Of a stretch of DNA of 64,000 nt, positions 17,850 to 27,421 are shown one piece after another (positions within the stretch are counted from its first letter, which is position 1; every line of letters starts with the position of its first letter). The stretch is from the NCBI RefSeq assembly GCF_046591575.1, contig NZ_JBIQWA010000004.1, positions 1-64,000 on the forward strand, read 5' to 3'. The position numbers and the translations under genes were made by a program. This DNA comes from Marivita sp046591575 (GTDB lineage Bacteria > Pseudomonadota > Alphaproteobacteria > Rhodobacterales > Rhodobacteraceae). The notes under the pieces were generated by a model, which saw nothing but the letters and a program-made list of their open reading frames with translations, searched no databases and was not told the origin of the DNA.

Positions 17850-20399
17850 ATGAAAGATGCCGCCCCTACCACAATCTATCTGAGCGATTACACGCCTTTC
17901 GGCTTTACCGTCGACAGCGTGCATCTGACGTTCCGCCTTGCTCCGACAGCGACGCGGGTGATCAGCAAGATTTCGTTTACGCCGAACCCTGACGCCACGG
18001 ACAAAACGTTTTTCCTGCACGGTGAAGAGCTTGACCTGAAATGGGCAAGGATCAACGGCACCGAAGTATCGCCGGTGGTGAGCGATGACGGGCTGCGGTG
18101 CGACGTGCCGGACAGCGCGTTCGTCTGGGAGGCCGAGGTCGAGATCAGCCCCGAAACCAATACCGCGTTGGAAGGGCTTTATATGTCCAACGGCATGTAT
18201 TGCACGCAATGCGAGGCCGAAGGTTTCCGCAAGATCACATACTATCCCGACCGCCCGGACGTGATGAGTGTGTTCACGGTACGCATCGAAGGTGACGAAA
18301 AGGTTAAGCTATCCAATGGAAATCCCAAGGACCAAGGTGAAGGCTGGACGGAATGGCATGATCCGTGGCCAAAACCGGCCTATCTTTTCGCTTTGGTGGC
18401 CGGGGATCTGGTGAACCATCCCGACAGATTTACCACCATGTCCGGCAAAGAGGTCGAGCTGAACATCTGGGTCCGCCCGGGCGATGAAGGCAAATGCGCG
18501 TTCGGGATGGAAGCGCTAAAAAAATCAATGGCTTGGGACGAAGAAAAGTACGGCTGCGAATATGATCTCGACATCTTCAACATCGTTGCCGTGGATGATT
18601 TCAACATGGGTGCGATGGAAAACAAAGGGTTAAACATCTTCAATTCCTCCTGCGTTCTGGCATCGCCCGAGACAAGCACCGACGGAAATTTCGAAAGAAT
18701 TGAAGCCATAATTGCGCATGAGTATTTCCACAACTGGACCGGCAATCGAATCACCTGCCGGGATTGGTTTCAGCTGTGCCTGAAAGAAGGCCTGACAGTG
18801 TTCCGGGATGCGCAGTTTACAGCGGATATGCGCTCGGAACCGGTGAAACGGATCTCGGATGTGATCGACCTGCGCGCGCGGCAGTTTCCCGAGGATCAGG
18901 GGCCGCTCAGCCACCCGGTGCGGCCGGAGAGTTTTCAGGAAATTAACAATTTCTACACCGCTACCGTCTACGAAAAGGGTGCCGAAGTGATCGGTATGTT
19001 GAAAACACTGGTAGGGGATGAGGCCTATTCTAACGCTCTGGATTTATATTTTGACCGCCATGACGGGCAGGCATGCACCATTGAGGACTGGTTACAGGTC
19101 TTTGAGGATGCAACCGGTCGCGATCTTGGCCAATTCAAACTCTGGTATTCGCAATCTGGCACGCCCCGGTTGCGCGTTTCGGACAGCTGGAAAAATGGGA
19201 CCTATATCCTGACCTTTACACAGAACACGCCGCCTACGCCCGGACAGGATGTAAAAGACCCCAAGGTTATCCCGATTGCGGTTGGCTTGCTGAATCCCAA
19301 TGGCGATGAGGTGACCCCCACGCAAATCCTAGAGATGACGGCAGAGACACAAAGCTTTTCATTCGACGGGCTGGCAACCAAACCGGTTCCATCTATCCTG
19401 CGCGGATTTTCCGCACCTGTTGTTCTTGACCGCGAGAGCAGCCGGGAAGAGCGGGCATTTCTATTGGCGCATGACACGGATGCGTTCAATCGTTGGGAAG
19501 CCGGTCGCAACCTGTGTCGTGAAAGTCTGGTCGCCACCATCACAGAGGGCACACCACATGATGATGCCTGGCTTGACGCCCTTGAAAAAGTGGTGCGCAC
19601 CGAAACGCTTGATCCCGCTTTCCGGGCCCTCATGCTGGCCGGACCAACACAGTCAGAACTGGCGCAAGTTTTGTTCGACCGAGGTGTCACACCAGATCCA
19701 GATGCGATCTGGGATGCAACAGAAAGCCTAAGACAACATATCGCGCATCGCTGGAAAGCTTGGATCGGTGACGCGATGCGCGCCGTCGCAGTGACAGACC
19801 CGTACTCCCCTGACGCGCATCAATCCGGCAAGCGCAGCCTTGCTGCCGCGTTGTTATCACTACAAACCGTGCTTGACGGTGGCGCTGCCGCACAGGCGCA
19901 ATATGACAATGCCGACAATATGACGTTGCAAATCACCGCCTTTACACAGCTTTTGCGCTCCGGCAACGGGGCTGCGGCAACACAGGCTTTCTATGACCAG
20001 TGGAAAGACGACCGCCTTGTGATGGACAAATGGTTTGGCATTCAAGTCGGTGTAGCACGACCAGAGAGTGCGGTTGATGTGGCCCGCCGACTGACCGAGC
20101 ATTCGGCATTTGATTGGACCAATCCCAACAGGTTCCGCGCCGTGATGGGTGGATTTGCGATGAATCACGCCGGGTTCCACCGAAAGGATGGTGCAGGATA
20201 TGCGTTCCTTACGGATTGGCTGATCAAGCTGGATGATAAAAACCCGCAGACAACGGCGCGGATGTGTTCCGTGTTCCAGACGTGGAAACGCTATGACGCC
20301 GACCGCCAATCACTGATCCAGGAACAGTTGCAGCGGCTGAAGAACAAGCCCGCGCTTAGCCGCGACACCGACGAGATGGTGACGCGAATTCTTGGGTAA
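17850..20399 (+). CDS. pepN: Aminopeptidase N (M1 zinc metallopeptidase)
   Basis: A cytosolic exopeptidase that removes N-terminal residues from peptides. The 849-residue length is close to that of the E. coli enzyme. The substrate-gating GAMEN (254-258) is present, as is the zinc site HEYFH (290-294) with the third ligand glutamate in LKEGL (about 313). The C-terminal half is the helical domain of PepN. The gene is divergent from the photolyase, with a 181-bp gap. A membrane-protein gene begins 24 bases after the stop. There is no signal peptide, as expected. Confidence 0.97.
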   Translation: MKDAAPTTIYLSDYTPFGFTVDSVHLTFRLAPTATRVISKISFTPNPDATDKTFFLHGEELDLKWARINGTEVSPVVSDDGLRCDVPDSAFVWEAEVEISPETNTALEGLYMSNGMYCTQCEAEGFRKITYYPDRPDVMSVFTVRIEGDEKVKLSNGNPKDQGEGWTEWHDPWPKPAYLFALVAGDLVNHPDRFTTMSGKEVELNIWVRPGDEGKCAFGMEALKKSMAWDEEKYGCEYDLDIFNIVAVDDFNMGAMENKGLNIFNSSCVLASPETSTDGNFERIEAIIAHEYFHNWTGNRITCRDWFQLCLKEGLTVFRDAQFTADMRSEPVKRISDVIDLRARQFPEDQGPLSHPVRPESFQEINNFYTATVYEKGAEVIGMLKTLVGDEAYSNALDLYFDRHDGQACTIEDWLQVFEDATGRDLGQFKLWYSQSGTPRLRVSDSWKNGTYILTFTQNTPPTPGQDVKDPKVIPIAVGLLNPNGDEVTPTQILEMTAETQSFSFDGLATKPVPSILRGFSAPVVLDRESSREERAFLLAHDTDAFNRWEAGRNLCRESLVATITEGTPHDDAWLDALEKVVRTETLDPAFRALMLAGPTQSELAQVLFDRGVTPDPDAIWDATESLRQHIAHRWKAWIGDAMRAVAVTDPYSPDAHQSGKRSLAAALLSLQTVLDGGAAAQAQYDNADNMTLQITAFTQLLRSGNGAAATQAFYDQWKDDRLVMDKWFGIQVGVARPESAVDVARRLTEHSAFDWTNPNRFRAVMGGFAMNHAGFHRKDGAGYAFLTDWLIKLDDKNPQTTARMCSVFQTWKRYDADRQSLIQEQLQRLKNKPALSRDTDEMVTRILG

Positions 20400-20423
20400 A
20401 CATGGGACTTTTGCCGCATATCT

Positions 20424-20927
20424 ATGTCGCAGACGATCTGGCGCGGCGGCCATGCGCCGCGCCGTTGGACACTGGCAGACTATGTCAAAATTCGGCACCT
20501 GATGAGTCTTGACCACCAAATCAATGCACGCCGCCCCAAAGCGTTGATGATCATTGGCCTTGTGTGGATCGGGCTTTTTCTGCTTTGGGCGGCCCTTGAT
20601 GCGGCCTGGTGGATCGTGGCACCGCTTGCCCTGTTTTCGCTGCCCGCGATTTTCGAAGCGTGGCGCAATGATACGGCGGGGCTCCGGCTCGATCATGACA
20701 GGCTTGAATGGTATAGCCCGCGCCATTCGGGCGGCGTGGATTTGCAAGATATTGATCATGTGCGCTTTGACACGCGACTCGATTTTGCCATCAATGCCCG
20801 GCTGCACTTGGTGACAGGCGCGGTCATTCGATTGCCGATCGAGGCGCTGCCACCTTACCCACAATTTTGTGCGGCGCTTGAGCGGGCGGGCGTGCGTCAT
20901 GAGCGACATCATTTCGGGTTTTTCTGA
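20424..20927 (+). CDS. Membrane protein with two helices and a PH-like tail
   Basis: A 167-residue protein of unknown function. Two hydrophobic segments lie at about 41-58 and 62-78 (ALMIIGLVWIGLFLLWA, WWIVAPLALFSLPAIF). The rest (about 85-160) alternates strands such as GLRLDHDRLEWYSPR and VDLQDIDHVRFD, resembling bacterial PH domains that follow two membrane helices. It lies 24 bases after pepN in the same direction. No clear ribosome site precedes 20424; an in-frame ATG at 20502 is an alternative start. Confidence 0.7.
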   Translation: MSQTIWRGGHAPRRWTLADYVKIRHLMSLDHQINARRPKALMIIGLVWIGLFLLWAALDAAWWIVAPLALFSLPAIFEAWRNDTAGLRLDHDRLEWYSPRHSGGVDLQDIDHVRFDTRLDFAINARLHLVTGAVIRLPIEALPPYPQFCAALERAGVRHERHHFGFF

Positions 20928-21148
20928 CCATCGCTGCGTAGCCCCGCCCGGGTGAAACGACCGAAAAACGGGGGACACTGGCACAGCCTGCTGCACTGGC
21001 CGATGTTCCCTCCTGCGGAAAAAAGAAAACCAGCTTGACGGCAAACGCTTGCGCAAAATGCGACCCAAGGTCCGGGCCGCTTGCGTTTTGGCCACTCAAT
21101 TGTGACAGTGCCGTCTGACTGCCATGCCCCTCTGCAAGGAGAGCGCAT
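20928..21148. other. Intergenic, nothing recognised
   Basis: 220 bases between the membrane protein and the acyltransferase. I see no RNA gene, repeat or strong promoter here. AAGGAG at about 21137-21142 is the ribosome site of the next gene. Confidence 0.5.
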
Positions 21149-22009
21149 ATGAAAGACCGGATTGACCCTTTGATCGCAGACCGTGCGCCGTGGCTGTTCC
21201 GCCCATCTGCATCTGCACTGTTGGCGCGACCGATTTTGAACCACATTCTTGGCTATCACCAAACCGTCACGCTGGCCCAAGAGATCGCGGCCTTGCCAGC
21301 ACAGCGCATCCTTGACCTGATGGCCGAGCGATTGGCGCGATGCGTCGCGGTATCCGGGCTTGACCATTTGCCGCGTCAGGGCCCCGCCCTGGTGGTTGCC
21401 AACCATCCGACCGGAATTGCCGATGGTGTGATTCTGCATTCAGTTCTGCGCCATGTCCGGTCAGACGCCTATTATTTTGCAAACCATGACATCTTAAAGG
21501 TTTTGCCGCAGATGGCAGAGACGATCGCGCCGGTCGAATGGCGCAAAGACCGACGCAGCCACGCAAAAACGCGCGAAACCATGGTCTATACACGCCGCGC
21601 GGTCAAAGACGGTCGATTGGGCGTGATTTTTCCCTCGGGCCGGCTTGCGAAACGGCGTGGCATGCGATTGCATGAACGGCCCTGGATGCCCAGCGCGGCA
21701 ATGCTGGCGCGTAAGTTCGATCTGCCGGTGATTCCCGTTCACATTCAGGCGCGCAATTCGGTCATGTTTTACCTGTTCGACGCGATTCACCCGACGCTGC
21801 GGGACATCACCTTGTTTCATGAAACCCTGAACAAAGACCGCCAACCGTTTGACGTCACAATTGGCGAACCGATTTCTCCGACGGCGCTTCGGGATACGCC
21901 GGATGATGCGATTGCTTTGCTGCGGCGGGCGACTTTGGCGTTGGGAGAGCCGAAAAAACGCGGCGTGTCTTTATGGGCGGCCTCGCGAAGCAAACCCCGG
22001 CGGGTGTAG
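21149..22009 (+). CDS. Lysophospholipid acyltransferase-like protein
   Basis: A 286-residue member of the PlsC/glycerolipid acyltransferase group, which transfers acyl chains to lysophospholipids at the inner membrane. The catalytic motif is NHPTGIADG (about residue 88), a one-base-longer version of NHxxxxD, and the glycerol-binding motif is FPSGR (about 160, usually FPEGT). The start has a strong AAGGAG. The spacing in the HxxxxxD motif and FPSG instead of FPEG place it outside typical PlsC, so the exact acceptor is uncertain. It converges on the lytic transglycosylase gene. Confidence 0.75.
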   Translation: MKDRIDPLIADRAPWLFRPSASALLARPILNHILGYHQTVTLAQEIAALPAQRILDLMAERLARCVAVSGLDHLPRQGPALVVANHPTGIADGVILHSVLRHVRSDAYYFANHDILKVLPQMAETIAPVEWRKDRRSHAKTRETMVYTRRAVKDGRLGVIFPSGRLAKRRGMRLHERPWMPSAAMLARKFDLPVIPVHIQARNSVMFYLFDAIHPTLRDITLFHETLNKDRQPFDVTIGEPISPTALRDTPDDAIALLRRATLALGEPKKRGVSLWAASRSKPRRV

Positions 22010-22054
22010 CGCAGAGCACCCGATGTGGACTGCAAAGATGGTCCGCCATCAGGG

Positions 22055-22786
22055 TCAGGGAATGCTGGCGCGCCCCATGGTGGACACCACCTGACCGGAT
22101 GGGGGAACATCCGGTCGGGCAACCGGGCGCAAAGACCGGGCCAGTCCGGTGCAATATGGCTGCGCGCGCATCCACGACATCATGTCCTCGCGTTTCTTTC
22201 GGCTGTGAAACGGCCCCCAATCCGCCGCGACACCGCGCATGCCAGACGACACCACACCATCGCGCGGCACCGTGGTCGACATGATGCGCAACGCGCATTG
22301 AAGATTGGCCCCGCCGCTTTTCAACGCGGTTCGAGACGTGGCCGCACAGCCATATCCACGCGCCGTGGCCGGAAGGATCTGCAATAACCCGTACCATTTC
22401 CCACCGCCGCCCACGGCGGTTGGCCGGTATGTGCTTTCGTGTTTTGCCAAAGCGGACAATAAGCCAATCCAGAACGCCTCGCGACCGGGCGTGTCATTGG
22501 TCGGGTAGGCCGGGCACCATTGAGCAATGTCCTGAGGGACCGTTTCAGGAAGACGCCGCGCATGGCTGCGCAATGCGCTCAGAGCCGCGCGAGACCAGGT
22601 CTCGGCTTCTGACCGATGGCTCCACCGCATATCCGGAAGCGCTGTGTGATTGCGCGCCACGGGCCGTAATGACACGGAAACGGACGCCGTGGTCAGACCG
22701 TCGCCAACCGTGGCAGGCGTTGCCATCGCGGACCCGCCAAGACCCAGCGCAATCACCGCCACATATATGATCCCCAAGCGCGACAT
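22055..22786 (-). CDS. Secreted lytic transglycosylase (SLT domain)
   Basis: A 243-residue periplasmic enzyme that cleaves peptidoglycan between MurNAc and GlcNAc. The start at 22786 gives a signal peptide (MSRLGIIYVAVIALGLGGSAMA). A longer start at 22825 is possible but adds charged residues ahead of it. The SLT fold is recognised by AKHEST with the catalytic glutamate and by YGLLQILPATA (about residue 150). The four cysteines may form disulfides after export. It stands alone and converges on the acyltransferase gene. Confidence 0.85.
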   Translation of the reverse strand: MSRLGIIYVAVIALGLGGSAMATPATVGDGLTTASVSVSLRPVARNHTALPDMRWSHRSEAETWSRAALSALRSHARRLPETVPQDIAQWCPAYPTNDTPGREAFWIGLLSALAKHESTYRPTAVGGGGKWYGLLQILPATARGYGCAATSRTALKSGGANLQCALRIMSTTVPRDGVVSSGMRGVAADWGPFHSRKKREDMMSWMRAQPYCTGLARSLRPVARPDVPPSGQVVSTMGRASIP

Positions 22787-23028
22787 CGCGCGTGCATGCC
22801 GGATTTGCTTATATAAATCAAGCAACCGCAGCCAGGGCTTTTCGAATTAACGTGTTTTTCGCGGGTTTCCGCCAATGCCGCAATGGTTTCGGCGGAGTTC
22901 CGCAAGCGCCCCCAGATTACCGTCACCAAATCGTTTTGGTGCCCGATTTGCGACACGTTTTTCAAGCATACAAAATACAACAAATGCACTCCTCCGGTAT
23001 CGTGCCGGACCAGCAAAAGGCGGGACCT

Positions 23029-24240
23029 ATGCCTGTTTTGGAAAACCTGACGACCTTGATCCGCAAAGCGCGGGATTCGGTAGAAAACCCGATGCCGGAT
23101 GGTGGGCTGATCAATATCGACGCGCTTCATGCAGCCCCCAAGCTGACGTTACCTGTCAAAGACACAAGCGCAGAAGAAGACGCGCGCAGCCAGTTGTTTG
23201 AAGAAGGTCTTTTCCTTGCGCGGCAGGATGCGTGGGGCACTCTTGGCGCGCGCATCCGTACATCAGATACGGCGCGCAAAATGACACCGGGTGGCGTGCC
23301 GGAAGCAGAATTGCTGGCCGAAGGCGCACGCGCGGATGTCATCACAGCGGCAAATCGCGCGGTCAATGCCGGGGATGATGCCAATGTCACAAGAATCCTG
23401 GAGGATATGGCACTGGTATTCGATGAAACCGCCGAAGATCACGCCGTGGCCTATGTGATTGCGATGGCGCATATTGACATTGGCTGGGCATGGCGCGGCG
23501 AAGGCTGGCGTCAGGACATTCCGGCCGCCAACCGTGCCGCTTTTTTTCGCCATTTCAAATGCGCAAACGATCTGATCGACCGGTTTGATCCATTCGAACA
23601 TGATTCACCGATGCTGGCCGCCGTGCGATGTGCCCTGCTGTCCGCCGAGACCCGCCCCCGCACACGCGCCTGCGATGATTACGAGGATCTGATTGATCTG
23701 GCCCCGTCTGCCGCCAAATACATGCGCGCTTTGGGCAATCACATGTTGCCGCGCTGGTTTGGCAGTTTTGAACGGCTTGAACATGAAGCGATGCGCACAA
23801 TGGAGCGCACGCAGGATGTGTGGGGAACGGGGGGATATACCTGGACCTATCTGGATGCACTGAGCGTGGACAATGATGCGTTTGATCTTTTGAATGCCGA
23901 TTTGTTTTGCCAGGGCATTCGCGATATTCTGGACCGTCAGAACGACCAGCATTCGGTCAATGTGTTCGCCGCGTTCACAGGAAGCGCATTGGAACCCGAC
24001 GGCGTGAACCAGGACGCGCGGGCGAAAATCTCCGGCTGTTTCGATTGGATTGTCCAGGATCATCTGCGCGAAATTCACCCTAGGGTCTGGTACGCGGCCA
24101 AAGGCGTGTGGGCCGCGCGTCTGGATGATCGGGCCCGGATCGCCAAAGGGCGTCATCGCGCATCGGCGGCGCTGGAACGTCATGCGTCAGGGTTGCCGCC
24201 AGTGACCACCCCGACGGCCGACAAACCTGCGGCTATGTAA
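23029..24240 (+). CDS. Conserved hypothetical protein
   Basis: A 403-residue soluble, largely helical protein that I do not recognise. It is rich in alanine, aspartate and tryptophan, for example HIDIGWAWRGEGWRQDI and RWFGSFERLEHEAMRTMERTQ. There is no signal peptide or membrane helix, and the helical pattern suggests tetratricopeptide-like packing. The frame is open well upstream (to 22792), but ATG 23029 begins a plausible protein and the upstream part is intergenic-looking. It stands 73 bases before gatB in the same direction. Confidence 0.7.
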   Translation: MPVLENLTTLIRKARDSVENPMPDGGLINIDALHAAPKLTLPVKDTSAEEDARSQLFEEGLFLARQDAWGTLGARIRTSDTARKMTPGGVPEAELLAEGARADVITAANRAVNAGDDANVTRILEDMALVFDETAEDHAVAYVIAMAHIDIGWAWRGEGWRQDIPAANRAAFFRHFKCANDLIDRFDPFEHDSPMLAAVRCALLSAETRPRTRACDDYEDLIDLAPSAAKYMRALGNHMLPRWFGSFERLEHEAMRTMERTQDVWGTGGYTWTYLDALSVDNDAFDLLNADLFCQGIRDILDRQNDQHSVNVFAAFTGSALEPDGVNQDARAKISGCFDWIVQDHLREIHPRVWYAAKGVWAARLDDRARIAKGRHRASAALERHASGLPPVTTPTADKPAAM

Positions 24241-24313
24241 ACGCCGCCGAACCCCTTGCCCCCTGCCCCCCTCTGGCGTATTCCACGCGGCGTTCACGCC
24301 GAGAGGAATAGCC

Positions 24314-25828
24314 ATGTTGGACCTGAGCTTTGAGACACCGAAACCCAAGGTCATCGCCGGGGCCAAACATGATTGGGAACTGGTCATCGGAATGGAGGTC
24401 CACGCACAGGTCGCGTCAAAAGCGAAACTGTTTTCGGGCGCGTCCACACAGTTTGGCGCAGAACCCAATTCAAACGTGGCTTTCGTGGACGCCGCCATGC
24501 CGGGCATGCTGCCGGTGATCAACGAATTCTGCGTCGAACAGGCGGTGCGCACCGGGCTTGGCCTAAAGGCCGAGATCAACCTGAAATCCGCGTTTGACCG
24601 CAAGAACTATTTTTACCCCGACCTGCCCCAAGGCTATCAGATCAGTCAACTGTATCACCCCATCGTCGGCGAAGGCGAAGTGATTGTGGACATGGAGCCC
24701 GGCATCGCACGCCGCGTGCGGATCGAGCGTATTCATATCGAACAGGATGCGGGCAAATCGATCCACGATATGGACCCAACCATGTCCTTTGTCGATTTGA
24801 ACCGCACCGGTGTGGCCCTTATGGAAATCGTGTCGCGCCCCGATATTCGCGGCCCCGAAGAGGCGGCGGCCTATGTCGTGAAACTGCGCCAGATCCTGCG
24901 CTATCTGGGCACCTGCGACGGAAACATGCAAAACGGCAATCTGCGCGCAGATGTGAACGTGTCGGTCTGCCGTCCGGGGCAATACGAAAAGTATCAGGAA
25001 ACGCAGGATTTCAGCCATCTTGGCACCCGGTGCGAGATCAAGAACATGAACTCCATGCGCTTTATCCAGATGGCGATTGACGTCGAGGCGCGACGCCAGA
25101 TCGCGATCCTTGAAAATGGCGGCTCTGTCGATCAGGAAACCCGGCTGTACGATCCGGACAAAAACGAAACACGGTCGATGCGCTCCAAGGAAGAGGCGCA
25201 TGATTACCGCTACTTCCCCTGCCCCGACCTGCTGCCGCTTGAGATTGAGCAGGCTTGGGTCGACGATATCAAGGCGTCTTTGCCGGAATTGCCGGATGAA
25301 AAGAAAGCACGGTTTGTTAAGGATTTCGGTCTATCAGAATATGACACGGATGTGCTGACGGCGGACACAGCCAATGCTGCGTATTTTGAAGAGGTTGTAT
25401 CGGCTTGCAATGACGGGAAATTAGCGGCCAATTGGGTGATCAATGAACTGTTCGGCCGGCTCAAGAAGGAAGACCACGACATCACAGAAAGCCCGGTCTC
25501 CCCGGCACAGCTGGCTGGTATCATTGGGCTGATCAAAAAGGGCGACATTTCGGGCAAGATCGCAAAAGATCTGTTCGAGATTGTCTACACCGAAGGCGGC
25601 GATCCGGCGCAGATTGTCGAAGATCGCGGGATGAAGCAGGTCACCGACACCGGTGCCATTGAAGCCGCAGTCGATGACATCATCGCGGCCAACCCCGCAC
25701 AAGTTGAAAAAGCCCAACAAAACCCCAAACTTGCGGGTTGGTTCGTGGGTCAGGTGATGAAAGCCACAGGCGGCAAGGCGAACCCGAAAGCGGTCAACGA
25801 CATCGTCACTGCGAAACTTGGGCTCTGA
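24314..25828 (+). CDS. gatB: Aspartyl/glutamyl-tRNA amidotransferase subunit B
   Basis: GatB binds mischarged Glu-tRNA(Gln) or Asp-tRNA(Asn) and phosphorylates the side chain before amidation with GatA and GatC. The 504-residue length and the family signatures are normal: WELVIGMEVHAQV near the start, DLPQGYQISQ, and IEQDAGKS with DLNRTGVALMEIVSRPD. A C-terminal GatB/YqeY helical domain follows (about 350-500). GAGAGGAA precedes the ATG. The stop overlaps the next start (TGATG). gatA and gatC are not in the window. Confidence 0.97.
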   Translation: MLDLSFETPKPKVIAGAKHDWELVIGMEVHAQVASKAKLFSGASTQFGAEPNSNVAFVDAAMPGMLPVINEFCVEQAVRTGLGLKAEINLKSAFDRKNYFYPDLPQGYQISQLYHPIVGEGEVIVDMEPGIARRVRIERIHIEQDAGKSIHDMDPTMSFVDLNRTGVALMEIVSRPDIRGPEEAAAYVVKLRQILRYLGTCDGNMQNGNLRADVNVSVCRPGQYEKYQETQDFSHLGTRCEIKNMNSMRFIQMAIDVEARRQIAILENGGSVDQETRLYDPDKNETRSMRSKEEAHDYRYFPCPDLLPLEIEQAWVDDIKASLPELPDEKKARFVKDFGLSEYDTDVLTADTANAAYFEEVVSACNDGKLAANWVINELFGRLKKEDHDITESPVSPAQLAGIIGLIKKGDISGKIAKDLFEIVYTEGGDPAQIVEDRGMKQVTDTGAIEAAVDDIIAANPAQVEKAQQNPKLAGWFVGQVMKATGGKANPKAVNDIVTAKLGL

Positions 25829-26259
25829 TGATCGCACGATCTGAATACAAGGTGGTTCCGGCCCCGGTGAAGGGCCTCAAGGCCAAAGGGGTCAAGGGGG
25901 CCGAGGCGCGGTTCGCCCTGGCGGTGGAACAGACGATCAACGACCTGGCCGCAGAGGGCTGGGAATATGTGCGCACGGATGTTCTGCCCTCAGAGGAACG
26001 GCAGGGCTTGACCGGGTCGGTGACGCAATGGCGCAACCTGATGGTCTTTCGCCGCGCGATGCCAAACGATGTCGACCACGCGCCAGTCATCAATGCACCA
26101 ACACCCGCAGCGCGCGTGGAGCCGGTTTTGACAGCCGCCCCCGCCGTGTCGTCCGCAGTCCCCGAAGGTCCGGGCGTCGCAGAAGCCGATGCGCAAACAG
26201 ACCAGACGACATCGGACCAAACCAGCCAGGATAGCGCTGAGGAGACGCAGAGGGCTTAA
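25828..26259 (+). CDS. DUF4177-like protein coupled to gatB
   Basis: A 143-residue protein. Residues 5-75 resemble DUF4177 (EYKVVPAP at the start, then LAAEGWEYVRTD and LMVFRR). The remainder is a low-complexity tail rich in alanine, proline, threonine and glutamine. Its ATG shares a base with the gatB stop, so the two are co-translated. The function of DUF4177 proteins is not established. Confidence 0.8.
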   Translation: MIARSEYKVVPAPVKGLKAKGVKGAEARFALAVEQTINDLAAEGWEYVRTDVLPSEERQGLTGSVTQWRNLMVFRRAMPNDVDHAPVINAPTPAARVEPVLTAAPAVSSAVPEGPGVAEADAQTDQTTSDQTSQDSAEETQRA

Positions 26260-26275
26260 GCGCAGATCGCCCTCT
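26249..26275 (+). terminator. Hairpin at the end of the gatB operon
   Basis: AGAGGGC (26249-26255) pairs with GCCCTCT (26269-26275) across the stop codon. No T-run follows, so it is a weak or factor-dependent terminator, or an mRNA-stabilising end. Confidence 0.35.
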
Positions 26276-26348
26276 TGACGCGCAGATTTGGCATCCAGGC
26301 AAAACGCGTTTGAAATGCGATTGTCATGAGGCTTTCATCGCCGCGGTG

Positions 26349-26606
26349 TTATTCGCCCAGATCCAAAGACAAGGCGTGAATTGCGGTAACCAGGTCCGGG
26401 CCAAGCGCCTGGTGAACCATCCGATGCCGGGCGATGCGGGACTGACCAGCAAAGGCATCTGACCGGATGATGACGTGATAATGACTTTCCCCGCCTTCTT
26501 GAAAGCCAGCATGACCGCGATGCGCTTCGCTGTCGTCCCGCACCGTGAGCGCGCGCGGAGACAAAGCCTCGCGCAGACGTGCTTCAATCTGTTCAGTCCG
26601 CGTCAT
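26349..26606 (-). CDS. bolA: BolA family protein
   Basis: An 85-residue protein of the BolA/IbaG family, which pairs with monothiol glutaredoxins in iron-sulfur metabolism and morphology control. Signatures are EARLREALSPRALTVRDDS, HRGHAGF and SHYHVIIRSDAF, with the usual RHRMVHQAL helix. The start at 26606 follows the family; an ATG 11 codons upstream is less likely. It is divergent from the J-domain protein, which is common in alphaproteobacteria. Confidence 0.92.
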   Translation of the reverse strand: MTRTEQIEARLREALSPRALTVRDDSEAHRGHAGFQEGGESHYHVIIRSDAFAGQSRIARHRMVHQALGPDLVTAIHALSLDLGE

Positions 26607-26680
26607 TTTTTCCGCCTTATGTGGTTCACTCTGCTGCACTTTGGTCTAAACTGTCGCTTCCGAGTCGAAAAGGGCACGAA

Positions 26681-27313
26681 ATGAGCAAATCAGATCCATT
26701 CGGTTTCGATATGTCGATTAAGTCCGCGAAGAAGAAAAATCCGCGTGGGCGACGTGGCATGTCCGGCGCATCCGAGACATCGACGCGCGTCTGCGATCAC
26801 GAAGGCTGCACGGAAGCCGGCAAATTCCGCGCGCCGAAAGCGCCGGATGTGCTCGATGATTTCTTTTGGTTCTGCCAAGAGCATGTGCGCGAGTACAACA
26901 ACAAGTGGAACTTTTTCGACGGCAAGACCGAGGCCGAGATGAACGCCCAGATGTCGGAAGACAAAGTCTGGGAGCGCAAAACCAAGGATTACCGCGACCC
27001 CGAAGCAAAGGCCTGGGCACGGCTGGGCATAGAAGACCCGCATCAGGTCCTGGGGGCAAACGCCACACGCAACCCGGGCAAGAACGGGTCCTCCACCGGA
27101 CACACCAAACGGTTGCCACCAACCGAGCGCCGCGCCATCGAAATCCTTGAGGCAAAAGACACCTGGTCCAAGACCGAGCTGCGCAAGACATACAAATCGC
27201 TGATCAAAGTGCTGCACCCCGACATGAACGGCGGCGACCGCAGCCAGGAGGAACAGCTGCAATTGGTTGTCTGGGCCTGGGATCAGATCAAGGACAGTCG
27301 GAATTTCAAATAA
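26681..27313 (+). CDS. J-domain (DnaJ-like) protein with N-terminal Cys motif
   Basis: A 210-residue co-chaperone-like protein. The J domain is at the C terminus (about 155-210) with the required HPD at 179-181 (VLHPDMNGG), so it should stimulate an Hsp70 ATPase. The N-terminal part has C38-x4-C43 and C65-x2-H68, a possible metal site, followed by an aromatic stretch (EYNNKWNFFDG). The start at 26681 excludes an upstream extension that is antisense to bolA. It ends before a strong bidirectional terminator. Confidence 0.88.
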   Translation: MSKSDPFGFDMSIKSAKKKNPRGRRGMSGASETSTRVCDHEGCTEAGKFRAPKAPDVLDDFFWFCQEHVREYNNKWNFFDGKTEAEMNAQMSEDKVWERKTKDYRDPEAKAWARLGIEDPHQVLGANATRNPGKNGSSTGHTKRLPPTERRAIEILEAKDTWSKTELRKTYKSLIKVLHPDMNGGDRSQEEQLQLVVWAWDQIKDSRNFK

Positions 27314-27363
27314 GCGTCGCAACCAGACGATCTGGCTGTGATTGCATATTTATAAAAAAGAGA

Positions 27364-27400
27364 AAGCCGGGGGTGTGCATATGCCCCGGCTTCTTCTTTT
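27364..27400. terminator. Bidirectional intrinsic terminator
   Basis: AAGCCGGGG (27364-27372) and CCCCGGCTT (27384-27392) form a 9-bp stem. TCTTCTTTT follows on the plus strand, and a T-rich run (TTTCTCTTTTTT) follows on the minus strand. It separates the converging J-protein and aminotransferase genes. Confidence 0.88.
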
Positions 27401-27421
27401 CAAAAATATGCAAATACGCCG

